Below the pieces are notes generated by a model that worked only from the letters and a program-made list of their open reading frames with translations, did not search any database and was not told where the DNA came from. From Aliishimia sp963678085 (GTDB taxonomy: Bacteria; Pseudomonadota; Alphaproteobacteria; Rhodobacterales; Rhodobacteraceae): DNA of 64,000 nt. Location of the stretch: positions 3,348,001 through 3,412,000 of the forward strand of contig OY782680.1 in assembly GCA_963678085.1 (NCBI GenBank), given 5' to 3'. Of this stretch, positions 15,696-24,134 are shown piece after piece (within the stretch, counting starts at the first letter, position 1; the number at the start of each line of letters is the position of its first letter). The translations under genes were made by a program, and so were the position numbers.

Positions 15696-16595
15696 TCAAA
15701 GCGCGTTTCCAATTGAAAAATGCTCGATAAACGCGCGTAGTCGCGGCAGGTCTCTAAGTTGCTCTGGGAAATAAATGAAAAACCGCGGGCGCTCGGGCGT
15801 GAACGCGGCCAATACCTGCACCAAACTCCCGGCTTTCAATGCGTCCTGCACCCCGACCTTTAAGGACCAGCCAATCCCAAAACCGTTGAGCGCGGCATCG
15901 ACCACCGAGCGCAAATCGTTAAAAATCAACGGGCCGCTCACTGCAACGCTCTGTAGTTCGCCGTTTACCTCAAATTCCCAAGGCGCGATCATTCCAGAGC
16001 TTTTCATCCGGTGGCGAATGCAGTGATGCGCCAGCAGATCAGACGGGATTTGTGGCAGGCCGTGGCGCGACACATATCCGGGCGCGGCAACATAAGCCCC
16101 CGGCATCGGCGGGCTTAGCGCTTTGGCGATCATATGGTTTTGAAGGTGATCGCCCAATCTGATACCTGCATGAAATCCGGTGGCGGCAATGTCTATCAGC
16201 TCTTCCTCAATGGATAGATCCAGTTCGATCTCTGGAAACCGGCGCTGAAATTCTGCAAAGCGGGGCGCGATGACCGACTGCCAGGCGCGAAAGGGCAAGG
16301 TGATGCGCAGCGGCCCAGATGTGGCACCAGCCTCCGCGCGGACCGCTTCAATCGCTGCACCCGCTTCGCTCAAGATATGCCGCGTGCGCTCCAGCAGATC
16401 ACGGCCCGCCTGCGTCAAAGCAATCGACCGTGTGTTGCGCACAAAAAGGGCCACGCCGATATGGTCTTCGAATTGCTTGAGTTGCTGGGAGACCGCCGAG
16501 GGCTGCACCCCCAAAATATCGGCGGCGGCCTTGAGCGTTCCTTGCGCGCAAATCGCATGAAACGTCCTGAGCCCCAATAGGTGCAAGCGGTCCAT
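15696..16595 (-). CDS. LysR-family transcriptional regulator
   Basis: 299 residues. N-terminal winged helix-turn-helix (LRTFHAICAQGTLKAAADILGVQPSAVSQQLKQFEDHIGVALFVRNTRSIALTQAG) and C-terminal periplasmic-binding-like effector domain (GPLRITLPFRAWQSVIAPRFAEFQRRFPEIELDLSIEE). It is divergent from the EamA transporter at 16686, so it probably controls that gene, as is typical for LysR pairs. The effector is unknown. Its stop codon directly adjoins the fliL stop on the other strand. Confidence 0.92.
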   Translation of the reverse strand: MDRLHLLGLRTFHAICAQGTLKAAADILGVQPSAVSQQLKQFEDHIGVALFVRNTRSIALTQAGRDLLERTRHILSEAGAAIEAVRAEAGATSGPLRITLPFRAWQSVIAPRFAEFQRRFPEIELDLSIEEELIDIAATGFHAGIRLGDHLQNHMIAKALSPPMPGAYVAAPGYVSRHGLPQIPSDLLAHHCIRHRMKSSGMIAPWEFEVNGELQSVAVSGPLIFNDLRSVVDAALNGFGIGWSLKVGVQDALKAGSLVQVLAAFTPERPRFFIYFPEQLRDLPRLRAFIEHFSIGNAL

Positions 16596-16608
16596 TATGT
16601 CCCCCAGC

Positions 16609-16638
16609 TAATGCGAGCAGTTAGAATATGCAGCATTA
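16609..16638. promoter_or_regulatory. inverted repeat in the LysR-EamA intergenic region
   Basis: TAATGC and GCATTA are separated by 18 bases in the 90-bp divergent region. A LysR-type site here would fit the gene layout, but the arm spacing is larger than the usual T-N11-A box, so this is tentative. Confidence 0.3.
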
Positions 16639-16685
16639 TCACCCAATCTGCGAGGAGATAAATTGGCCGGTGAAAGCGAGGTCCA

Positions 16686-17591
16686 ATGACATTTCCACAA
16701 AATACGCTGCTCCCCGGAGTTATCACGATACTCCTAACGGTCTTCGCGATGGCCTTAACGGATGCCTTCGTGAAATATGCCAGTTCGAACATGACCCTGT
16801 GGCAAATTTATGTGTGCCGCTCGGCGCTCGCGCTGCCGCTTTTGGCAATGCTGGCAAAGGGGCGGATCCTGCCCAATGCGCTGGGGTGGGTGAGCCTGCG
16901 CTCTCTTTTATTGGTTGCGATGTATCTGGCGATCTATGCGGCTATCCCGGTTCTGGATCTATCTGTGATCGCTGCCACACTTTATACAGCTCCGGTTTTC
17001 ATTGTTTTGCTCACAGCGCTTTTCCTAAAAGAGCGGGTTAAGGCTTTGCAGTATTGCGCAATCGGGCTTGGGTTTGTGGGCGTTTTATGTGTCGTGCAGC
17101 CCAGGAGCGCAGAGTTTACACCCCTGTCCCTGATCCCGGTTATTGCGGCCTTTCTTTATGCGTTAGCCGCTGTGTTGACACGGGCAAAATGCGTGGATGA
17201 AGCCCCGGCCGCCCTTGCGATCAACCTCAATGCCGCGCTTATTCTCGTTGGAGGCCTTGTCTCGGCGCTATTGCACCTGGTCCCGCTGCAAAACGCTGCG
17301 GATTACCCTTTCTTGCTTGGCACATGGTCTGAGCTCAATCTCGAAACCCTTGGTGTTTTGGTCCTAATGGCCGTGCTTATCATCGGCGTTACCAGGGGGC
17401 TTGCGCGTGCCTATCAATCGCCGCGCCCGCACATCATTGCCACGTTTGATTATGCCTACCTGATCTTTGCCGCATTTTGGGGTTTCGTCTTTTTTGGCGA
17501 AGTTCCCAATGGCTCAACCCTGTTCGGCATAGGTCTGATTATGATTGCAGGGGTTTTTGTTTTGCGGGCGGATGCGACGCAAGGCCCCTAA
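16686..17591 (+). CDS. EamA/DMT-family transporter
   Basis: 301 residues with about ten hydrophobic helices in two EamA repeats (for example FAMALTDAFVKYASSNMTLWQIYVCRSALALPLLAML, and a second-half end FFGEVPNGSTLFGIGLIMIAGVFVL). DMT-family proteins export metabolites or amino acids across the inner membrane. It is divergently paired with a LysR regulator, which suggests inducible efflux. Substrate not inferable. Confidence 0.9.
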   Translation: MTFPQNTLLPGVITILLTVFAMALTDAFVKYASSNMTLWQIYVCRSALALPLLAMLAKGRILPNALGWVSLRSLLLVAMYLAIYAAIPVLDLSVIAATLYTAPVFIVLLTALFLKERVKALQYCAIGLGFVGVLCVVQPRSAEFTPLSLIPVIAAFLYALAAVLTRAKCVDEAPAALAINLNAALILVGGLVSALLHLVPLQNAADYPFLLGTWSELNLETLGVLVLMAVLIIGVTRGLARAYQSPRPHIIATFDYAYLIFAAFWGFVFFGEVPNGSTLFGIGLIMIAGVFVLRADATQGP

Positions 17592-17609
17592 ACACGATCC
17601 AGGACTTGC

Positions 17610-17684
<75 letters not shown>

Positions 17685-17771
17685 CAATTTGTAGCGCGCT
17701 CATTAGACGGAACCGGGCTTTCGCGCAAGCCCTCTCTGGACGCTTTTTCGCCTCTTCTATATTGAGATGCC

Positions 17772-17921
17772 ATGGTGGGAAAAACGTCAAAGAAACCGAC
17801 AGGTGATCGCGAAGCGCGGCTCAAATCTGCGCTAAAGGCGAATATGGCCAAGCGTAAGGCACAGGCCAAGGCGCGTGGGGCCTCAAAAACGGCAACAAAG
17901 GAAGAGCGTAAAGATGGATAG
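17772..17921 (+). CDS. small lysine-rich protein upstream of murA
   Basis: 49 residues from the ATG at 17772, ending at a TAG that overlaps the murA start (ATGGATAG). About a third of the residues are Lys or Arg, with an alanine-rich helix (EARLKSALKANMAKRKAQAK); no signal peptide or membrane segment. The tight overlap argues for translational coupling to murA. I recall short basic proteins at this position in other Rhodobacteraceae, but the function is unknown. Binding to nucleic acid or ribosome is a guess from charge only. Confidence 0.65.
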   Translation: MVGKTSKKPTGDREARLKSALKANMAKRKAQAKARGASKTATKEERKDG

Positions 17922-19182
17922 TATAGTCGTCACCGGCAATGGGCCACTCAACGGGCAGATCGAAATTGCAGGGGCAAAGAATGCCTGTCTGGCGCTGATG
18001 CCTGCAACGCTTTTGACCGAATCGCCTGTGACGCTCACCAATGCGCCCCGGCTTAGCGATATCCGCACCATGACGCTGTTGCTGCAATCGCTCGGCTCTG
18101 AGGTGGTGTCGATGCAGAATGGCAAGGTTGTAGCGATGTCCAGCTTTGGCCCGATCTCTACCCGCGCGGATTATGATATCGTGCGCAAGATGCGGGCCTC
18201 GAACCTTGTGCTTGGGCCATTGCTTGCGCGAGAGGGTTATGCAGAGGTCTCTTTGCCCGGCGGCTGCGCGATTGGGGCGCGGCCTATGGATATTCACACC
18301 GATGGTCTTGCGTGTATGGGCGCTGAGATTGAGCTGCGCGACGGGTATCTGCATGCCAAAGCCGCAGGCGGGCGGCTCAAGGGGGCTGTGATTGACTTTC
18401 CCTTTGCCTCTGTGGGCGCGACCGAGAATATCATGATGGCGGCAACGCTGGCCAAAGGCACCACCGTGATCAACAACGCCGCGCGCGAGCCAGAGATTGT
18501 GGACCTTGCCACCTGCTTGCGCGCAATGGGGGCGCAGATCGAGGGCGATGGCAGCTCGACAATCGTGATCCAAGGTGTGGACCGGCTGGATGGCGCGACC
18601 CATCGCGTGGTGACGGACCGGATTGAGCTGGGCACGTATATGCTGGCCCCGGCGATCTGTGGTGGCTCGGTTGAGCTATTGGGCGGGCAGCTTGACCTTG
18701 TGGCTGCATTTTCTGAAAAGCTGCGTGCGACCGGGGTTGAAATCACGGAAGGGGCAAATAGCCTGACAGTGAGCCGCGGTGCGGATCGCTTGCGCCCTGT
18801 CGATGTCACCACCGAGCCTTTCCCCGGCTTTCCCACAGATCTGCAAGCCCAGATGATGGCGCTTCTCTGCACGGCTGATGGCACCAGCGTGCTTGAAGAA
18901 ACGATCTTTGAAAACCGCTTCATGCACGCGCCCGAGTTGATGCGCATGGGCGCAGAGATCGACGTGCAAGGCGGCACCGCCACAGTGCGCGGGGTCGAGA
19001 GATTGAAAGGCGCGCCTGTCATGGCCACGGATCTGCGGGCCTCTGTTTCGCTCATCCTCGCCGGTCTGGCCGCTGAGGGACAAACCAAAGTCGCGCGGGT
19101 CTATCACCTTGATCGCGGCTATGAGAATGTTGTGGAAAAACTTACCGGACTGGGCGCGCAAATTGAGCGCGTGCCGGGCTAA
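17914..19182 (+). CDS. murA: UDP-N-acetylglucosamine 1-carboxyvinyltransferase
   Basis: 422 residues from the ATG at 17914. It catalyses the first committed step of peptidoglycan synthesis: enolpyruvyl transfer from PEP to UDP-GlcNAc in the cytoplasm. Lys22 in GAKNA and the active-site Cys118 in SLPGGCAIGARPMDIH are present, so the enzyme should be fosfomycin-sensitive in principle. FPGFPTDLQAQMMAL and ENRFMHAPELMRMGA are further family blocks. It overlaps the small basic ORF upstream, and its TAA shares a base with the ATG of the DUF2948 gene downstream. Confidence 0.97.
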   Translation: MDSIVVTGNGPLNGQIEIAGAKNACLALMPATLLTESPVTLTNAPRLSDIRTMTLLLQSLGSEVVSMQNGKVVAMSSFGPISTRADYDIVRKMRASNLVLGPLLAREGYAEVSLPGGCAIGARPMDIHTDGLACMGAEIELRDGYLHAKAAGGRLKGAVIDFPFASVGATENIMMAATLAKGTTVINNAAREPEIVDLATCLRAMGAQIEGDGSSTIVIQGVDRLDGATHRVVTDRIELGTYMLAPAICGGSVELLGGQLDLVAAFSEKLRATGVEITEGANSLTVSRGADRLRPVDVTTEPFPGFPTDLQAQMMALLCTADGTSVLEETIFENRFMHAPELMRMGAEIDVQGGTATVRGVERLKGAPVMATDLRASVSLILAGLAAEGQTKVARVYHLDRGYENVVEKLTGLGAQIERVPG

Positions 19183-19637
19183 TGGTTAACGATGCTCGAT
19201 TTGAAGATGGTGGCGAAGCGCCGGTCAATATCGGTGCCTTCGATGCCGAAGATTTGCGAATCGTTTCGTCTCTCACACAGGACGCGATCTTCACCACTGC
19301 GGACATGAGTTGGAGCCCCAAAAAGCGGCGTTTCGCTCTGCTGGTCAACCGCTTTCGGTGGGAAAGCGCCCAAAATCTACCAGAGCGTGTGCGTTCAATA
19401 ATTATTATGGATCATGTGCTTAGTATTTCTAGCCAAGGGATTGACCGAGCAAATGAAGGCCATGTAATGTCGATGATGATGATGTCCTGGGATAGTGGGT
19501 GTGACGGGGCTGGTCAGCTATTAGTAACGCTTTCAGGGAAAGGTGCCATTCGCCTTGCCTGCGAGACGCTTGAGGTGGGCCTGCGCGATGTAACGCGCCC
19601 TTATTCTGCTGTTTCTGGACGGAGTCCGAGACATTGA
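19182..19637 (+). CDS. DUF2948 family protein
   Basis: 151 residues. The sequence DAEDLRIVSSLTQDAIFTTADMSWSPKKRRFALLVNRFRWE is characteristic of DUF2948, an alphaproteobacterial family regularly encoded after murA. The C-terminal part (SGKGAIRLACETLEVGLRDVTRPY) also fits. Cytoplasmic; biochemical role unknown. It overlaps murA by one base (TAATG). Confidence 0.85.
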   Translation: MVNDARFEDGGEAPVNIGAFDAEDLRIVSSLTQDAIFTTADMSWSPKKRRFALLVNRFRWESAQNLPERVRSIIIMDHVLSISSQGIDRANEGHVMSMMMMSWDSGCDGAGQLLVTLSGKGAIRLACETLEVGLRDVTRPYSAVSGRSPRH

Positions 19638-19673
19638 CGTTTAAGGAGGGCTACATAAGCGTAGCATATCAAA

Positions 19674-20102
19674 ATGTTAAAGAGTTTGATAAAAATATTC
19701 GCGATTACGCTCGCCGTCTCCCTTTCGGCAACGCATTCGCAGGCTTCGACAGTTGGTTATGACTCAGATGGTTTTTTTTGGGGGGTGCAACCTGATATCT
19801 ATGGCAACAAGCTAGGCATTCCATCCACCGAAGTGGTTGCGCAAGCAGACACTGGTGGCAGCGCCGGAATAGGCGGGACGATGTTTATGCTCGCCATACT
19901 CGCGCTGGTCTTGGCGCTTGCCCTTGCGCAAGATGATCCCGCCCCGGCGCCTATCATTGATAACGAACCAGTGGACCCCGTAGACCCAGATCCGAAAGAC
20001 CCGGTCGATCCTGCCCCTGTGGTTCCGCTTCCTGGCGGGCTTGTGCTGGGGCTCACAGGGATCGGTGCCTTGGTTGCGCGCAAGCGCTTTAGCCGCCGCT
20101 AA
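19674..20102 (+). CDS. exported protein with VPLPGG-type C-terminal sorting signal
   Basis: 142 residues: a signal peptide (MLKSLIKIFAITLAVSLSATHSQA), a short mature region, an internal hydrophobic helix (TMFMLAILALVLALALAQ), a low-complexity Asp/Pro stretch with repeated DPVDP units, then VPLPGGLVLGLTGIGALVA followed by RKRFSRR. The tripartite tail (VPLPxG, hydrophobic helix, basic end) is the VPLPA-CTERM/PEP-CTERM-like signal processed by exosortase-type systems in Rhodobacteraceae. The protein is probably displayed on or released from the envelope. It sits between the DUF2948 gene and hisD. Start by ATG at 19674. Function otherwise unknown. Confidence 0.7.
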   Translation: MLKSLIKIFAITLAVSLSATHSQASTVGYDSDGFFWGVQPDIYGNKLGIPSTEVVAQADTGGSAGIGGTMFMLAILALVLALALAQDDPAPAPIIDNEPVDPVDPDPKDPVDPAPVVPLPGGLVLGLTGIGALVARKRFSRR

Positions 20103-20114
20103 GCCGTAATATCT

Positions 20115-20141
20115 GAACCTGTCCCTTGTCGGGGCAGGTTC
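20115..20141 (+). terminator. hairpin downstream of the VPLPGG protein gene
   Basis: GAACCTGTCCC pairs with GGGGCAGGTTC around a 5-base loop, with one mismatch. It begins 13 bp after the stop codon. Only a weak T-rich tail follows, so it may be a partial terminator separating this gene from hisD. Confidence 0.55.
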
Positions 20142-20291
20142 GCCTATTTCTGATTTGCTTATTGTGGCCCGGCATGTTGTGACATAGATGTCCAGGCTTA
20201 GGTCAATGTATCAAGGGCCAGGACCAGCTACGCGCTGGGAATGCGGCCCAGTCATTGCTACAGGCCAAGTACCGTCGCAATAGGAGGGGCC

Positions 20292-21596
20292 ATGCCTCAG
20301 TTTCTCAATTCCGCCGATAGCGGGTTCGACTCTGCCTTTACTGAATTGCTTTCGGCAAAGCGCGAAGACAGCCCAGATGTGGATGCGGTGGTCGCCGGGA
20401 TCATCGCCGATGTGCGCGCGCGCGGGGATGCAGCAGTTATTGAGCTGACTGAAAAATTTGATCGCGTGGCGCTAACACCAGAAACTCTGCGCATGTCGCC
20501 CGAGACGGTCGCAGAGGCTGCCGCAAAAACCCCAGATGACGTGCGCGCAGCCTTAGAGCATGCAGCGATTCGCATTCGCGCCTATCACGAAAAACAGATG
20601 CCCCAAGATCACTCCTTTACGGATGAGGTCGGGGCGATTTTGGGCTGGCGCTGGACCCCGGTTTCTGCGGCGGGGCTTTATGTGCCGGGGGGGCTGGCAA
20701 GCTATCCCTCCTCGCTGTTGATGAATGCAATCCCGGCCAAAGTCGCGGGCGTGCCGCGTCTGGCCATGGTCGTGCCCACCCCAGGCGGAGAGGTGAACCC
20801 AGCTGTGATGGCCGCCGCTCAAATCGCGGGCGTGGATGAGATTTACCCCATTGGGGGCGCGCAAGCCGTGGCCGCTTTGGCCTATGGCACTGAAACTGTG
20901 CAGCCCGTCGATAAGATCACCGGGCCCGGAAATGCCTTTGTCGCCGCGGCCAAACGGCGGGTCTTTGGCAAGGTGGGGATCGATATGATCGCTGGCCCCT
21001 CTGAAATCCTTGTGATTGCAGATGAACACAATGACCCGGACTGGATCGCGCTTGATCTGATGAGCCAAGCCGAACATGACGAAAGCGCGCAATCCATTCT
21101 CATCACAACAGATGAAGCCTTTGGCCATGCGGTCGCCGCCGCCGTTGAAACCCGCCTGCAAAGCCTAGAGCGGCGCGCGATTGCCGGGGCGAGCTGGCGT
21201 GATTTCGGGGCGATTATCACCGTGCGGGGTCTCAGCGAGGCCGTAGAGCTGTCTGACCGGATCGCGCCCGAACATCTAGAGATTTGCGTGCAAGATGCTG
21301 ATGCACTGGCGGGCAAAGTCACCCATGCGGGGGCGATCTTTGTCGGGCAATGGACACCTGAGGCCATCGGCGATTATGTGGGCGGGCCCAACCATGTCTT
21401 GCCAACCGCGCGCTCGGCCCGCTTTTCCTCTGGCTTGAGCGTGATGGATTTTCTTAAACGCACCACACTGGCCAAGATGACCCCCGAGGCCCTACGTGCC
21501 ATCGGCCCCAGCGCAGAGATACTTGCCAAAAGCGAGAGCCTAGAGGCGCATGGGCTCTCCGTGACGGCCCGGCTCGAGGCGCTGAACCGGCCATGA
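20292..21596 (+). CDS. hisD: histidinol dehydrogenase
   Basis: 434 residues from the ATG at 20292, behind a strong AGGAGG. It performs the last two steps of histidine synthesis (histidinol to histidine, NAD and zinc dependent). Conserved blocks: AAGLYVPGGLASYPSSLLMNAIPAKVAGV, DKITGPGNAFVAAAKR, IDMIAGPSEILVIAD, DLMSQAEHDESAQSILIT (zinc ligands), APEHLEI and GDYVGGPNHVLPTARSARFSSGL. Placement after murA and DUF2948 is typical of Rhodobacteraceae, except for the inserted VPLPGG gene. The upstream in-frame extension to 20241 has no ribosome site. Confidence 0.97.
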   Translation: MPQFLNSADSGFDSAFTELLSAKREDSPDVDAVVAGIIADVRARGDAAVIELTEKFDRVALTPETLRMSPETVAEAAAKTPDDVRAALEHAAIRIRAYHEKQMPQDHSFTDEVGAILGWRWTPVSAAGLYVPGGLASYPSSLLMNAIPAKVAGVPRLAMVVPTPGGEVNPAVMAAAQIAGVDEIYPIGGAQAVAALAYGTETVQPVDKITGPGNAFVAAAKRRVFGKVGIDMIAGPSEILVIADEHNDPDWIALDLMSQAEHDESAQSILITTDEAFGHAVAAAVETRLQSLERRAIAGASWRDFGAIITVRGLSEAVELSDRIAPEHLEICVQDADALAGKVTHAGAIFVGQWTPEAIGDYVGGPNHVLPTARSARFSSGLSVMDFLKRTTLAKMTPEALRAIGPSAEILAKSESLEAHGLSVTARLEALNRP

Positions 21597-22145
21597 GCGG
21601 AAAATGCGCCAGCTGAGGTGAGCTATACGAACCTCGTGCAAAACCCCTAGCTTTCGCGCCGTGGGGGTTTTGCACCCCCACACCCCCGCAAGGTATTTAC
21701 TGGCCAAATGAAGGGGGCGCGCGGTTTGTTGGCGGAGGTGAATGCCCACGCCAAAACGCCCCGCATGGAGCCATTCCACCGGAGTTGCACATCAATATAA
21801 GGGAAAAGTGAGTTCGGACAGGGAACGGGCCCGTCAGACTTCGATGATCACCGCGTGTCAATAGCGGAGAAACAGCGTTTGCTCATCATTTTCCTATCCG
21901 CGCCATCGTGACGAAAGAGAACTTAGCCAGGCTCCACATGCCCGTGCTCCAGCCACATTGACAGCGCGCGTCTTAGAAGCTTCGTGCGAGGAGTTCTACG
22001 CGGGATTGGTTAAGATTGCGTGAGGGCACCGCGCGGTGCGAGACCGAGTTTTGCCTATGCCGCGCATCTGAGCTATTGAAGAACCGGCCTATATTTGCTC
22101 ATCTAGCGACAAGGCACAAAGAGTCCAACGCAAGGGGAAAGACAC
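21597..22145. other. 549-bp intergenic region between hisD and the betaine transporter
   Basis: No convincing gene. It holds the hairpin-plus-core repeat (21661-21712) just after hisD and a perfect 14-bp palindrome GCACCGCGCGGTGC at 22026-22039, about 107 bp before the binding-protein start, which could be an operator or a leader hairpin for the transporter operon. The remaining sequence has no recognisable promoter consensus that I would defend. Confidence 0.6.
21661..21712 (+). repeat. hairpin-plus-core intergenic repeat, copy A
   Basis: A perfect 8-bp hairpin (GTGGGGGT-TTTGC-ACCCCCAC, 21661-21681) is followed by a core containing GGTATTT and GCCAAATGAAG. The same hairpin-then-core order, with a different hairpin but a near-identical core, occurs on the other strand at 32477-32530 directly after mccB. 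The position behind a stop codon suggests that the hairpin acts as a terminator. I recall similar sequences in many Rhodobacteraceae genomes, but could not check this. Confidence 0.7.
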
Positions 22146-23096
22146 ATGAAACTTTTGACCACAACGATCATCGCGGGCATTGCCGCAAGCGCCAGTTATG
22201 CTGCTGACCTGGGCGCGGTCGATAAGCCGATCAAGCTAGCGGTGAATGAGTGGACGGGTCAACATGTCTCGACCCATGTGGCGGGCTCTATGCTAAAGGC
22301 TGCAGGCTATGAAGTCGAATATGTGACCGCTGGCTATATGAATATGTATCAGGCAATCGCCGATGGCGAGATCCATGGTGCGATGGAAATCTGGTCCTCT
22401 AACGTCTCAGAAGACTACGCGAAAAAGATTGATGCGGGCACAGTTGTCGAGCTGGGCGATTTGGGTCTGGATGCCAAAGAGGGCATTGCCTACCCCGCCC
22501 ATGTGGCCGAGCTTTGCCCTGGTTTGCCCGCTTGGGAGGCGCTGAAAGATTGCGCGATGAATTTTGCTACGGCGGAAACCATTCCCCAGGGCCGTCTTGT
22601 GGATTACCCCGCAGATTGGGGCACACCGGGCGCGGATCGCATGAGCGGGTTTGATCTGCCCTATAAAGCCGTGCCTGCAGGCTCTGAGGGGGCTTTGATC
22701 ACTGAGCTGCGCGCCTCTACCGAAAAGAAATCTCCGCTGCTTATCGTGTTCTGGCAACCGCATTGGGCGATGTCTGCATATGATGTGAAATTCGTGGATC
22801 TGCCGGTGGGCAATGAAGATTGCTTTAACGATCCGGCTTGGGGCTCTAACCCAAATGCCACACATGATTGCGATTTTGCCGCCTCGCGCGTGTTTAAGGC
22901 TGGCTGGTCCGGCATGGCCGAAACGTGGCCCGCCGCTTATGAAATCCTAACGAACTACCAGCTTGCGGTGGAAGATCAGCAGCCGATGATGGGCGCGATT
23001 GATGTGGATGGCGGCTCTGTCGAAGAGGTTGTGGCCACTTGGATGAGCGCGAATGAGGGCAAATGGCGCCCTGTCGTTGATGCTGCGCTGAACTAA
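22146..23096 (+). CDS. glycine betaine/proline-type ABC transporter substrate-binding protein
   Basis: 316 residues with a signal peptide (MKLLTTTIIAGIAASASYA) and an OpuAC/ProX-type binding domain. KLAVNEWTGQHVSTHVAGSMLKAAGYEVEYVTAGYMNMYQAIADGEIHGAMEIWSSN and VFWQPHWAMSAYDVKFVDLP carry aromatic residues of the kind that cage quaternary amines in this family. Periplasmic receptor for betaine, choline or a related methylated amine. First gene of an operon with ATPase and permease; the next gene starts directly after its stop. Confidence 0.88.
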   Translation: MKLLTTTIIAGIAASASYAADLGAVDKPIKLAVNEWTGQHVSTHVAGSMLKAAGYEVEYVTAGYMNMYQAIADGEIHGAMEIWSSNVSEDYAKKIDAGTVVELGDLGLDAKEGIAYPAHVAELCPGLPAWEALKDCAMNFATAETIPQGRLVDYPADWGTPGADRMSGFDLPYKAVPAGSEGALITELRASTEKKSPLLIVFWQPHWAMSAYDVKFVDLPVGNEDCFNDPAWGSNPNATHDCDFAASRVFKAGWSGMAETWPAAYEILTNYQLAVEDQQPMMGAIDVDGGSVEEVVATWMSANEGKWRPVVDAALN

Positions 23097-24134
23097 GTGA
23101 GCGCGCCTTTAACTCCAGCGATCACCTGCCGGAACGTCTGGCAGGTGTTTGGAACTGACGCCGATAAAGCCCTGAGCGCGGCGCTTACGAGCCCCGATCC
23201 AGAGGCCGCATTGCGCGCCAAAGGCTGCGTGCCTGCTGTTCAAGATGCCAATTTCGAGGTCGCCCAAGGCGAGTTGTTCGTGATCATGGGGCTATCGGGC
23301 TCGGGCAAATCGACTTTGGTGCGGTGTATCTCGCAGCTTTTGCCCGGCACCCATGGCGAGATCTTGATTGATGGCGAGAACTTGCGCGGGGCGTCAAAGA
23401 AGCGCCTCACCCAGCTGCGCCGTGAGAAGCTGGGCATGGTGTTTCAGCATTTCGGCCTGTTTCCGCATATGTCGGTGCTGGATAATGTGGCTTATCCGCT
23501 AAAGGTGCAGGGCGTTAAGCGGGCCGAGCGCCATGCCCGCGCCCAAGAGGTGATCACCCTTGTGGGGCTTGCGGGGCGTGAGGATAGCTTTCCGCGCGAG
23601 CTTTCAGGTGGGCAGCGCCAACGTGTGGGCATTGCGCGCTCGCTGGCCGTTAATCCCGATATTTGGTTTCTGGATGAGCCCTTCTCCGCGCTGGATCCGC
23701 TTATCCGCCGCCAGTTGCAAGATGAGTTTCTTAAGATCCAAGCAACGCTGAAAAAGTCGATTGTCTTCATCACCCATGACATTACCGAGGCGCTGAAGCT
23801 TGCGGATCGGATTGCGATTATGAAGGATGGGAAAATCGTGCAGATCGGCACGCCCTCTGAGATCGTGCTAAACCCGGTGGATGAGTATGTGCGCGAATTT
23901 TCCAAAGATGTGCCCAAGGGCCAACATGCGCGCCTTGCCTCGGTGATGAGCGGGGCGGCAGAGGTCGGGCCAGATGATCCGGGGCTGACCACTGCGATGA
24001 CGTTGGACATGGCGCTGGCGCATTGTATGCAGCTTTATGAGCGCGTGCCGGTGCGTGATGAAAGCGGCCGCGTTGTCGGCTCGGTGCATCCATCTGATCT
24101 GGCCGCTGCTTTGCAAGTTGAGGAGGCACCGTGA
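23097..24134 (+). CDS. proV: glycine betaine/proline-type ABC transporter ATP-binding protein
   Basis: 345 residues from GTG at 23097, immediately after the binding-protein stop. Walker A GLSGSGKST at 65-73, the signature ELSGGQRQRVGIARSLAVNP, Walker B DIWFLDEPFSALDPL, and the H-loop FITHDITEALKLADRIAIM. The C-terminal 80 residues include a CBS-like segment (ERVPVRDESGRVVGSVHPSDLAAAL), common in ProV/OpuAA, where it can sense ionic strength. The gene overlaps the permease start by four bases (GTGA). Confidence 0.92.
   Translation: MSAPLTPAITCRNVWQVFGTDADKALSAALTSPDPEAALRAKGCVPAVQDANFEVAQGELFVIMGLSGSGKSTLVRCISQLLPGTHGEILIDGENLRGASKKRLTQLRREKLGMVFQHFGLFPHMSVLDNVAYPLKVQGVKRAERHARAQEVITLVGLAGREDSFPRELSGGQRQRVGIARSLAVNPDIWFLDEPFSALDPLIRRQLQDEFLKIQATLKKSIVFITHDITEALKLADRIAIMKDGKIVQIGTPSEIVLNPVDEYVREFSKDVPKGQHARLASVMSGAAEVGPDDPGLTTAMTLDMALAHCMQLYERVPVRDESGRVVGSVHPSDLAAALQVEEAP

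Noticed and set aside
17758..17800. murA starting upstream at 17875 or a longer basic ORF start before 17772
   Set aside because: The conserved MurA N-terminus begins at the ATG at 17914; upstream codons belong to the small lysine-rich gene in another frame.
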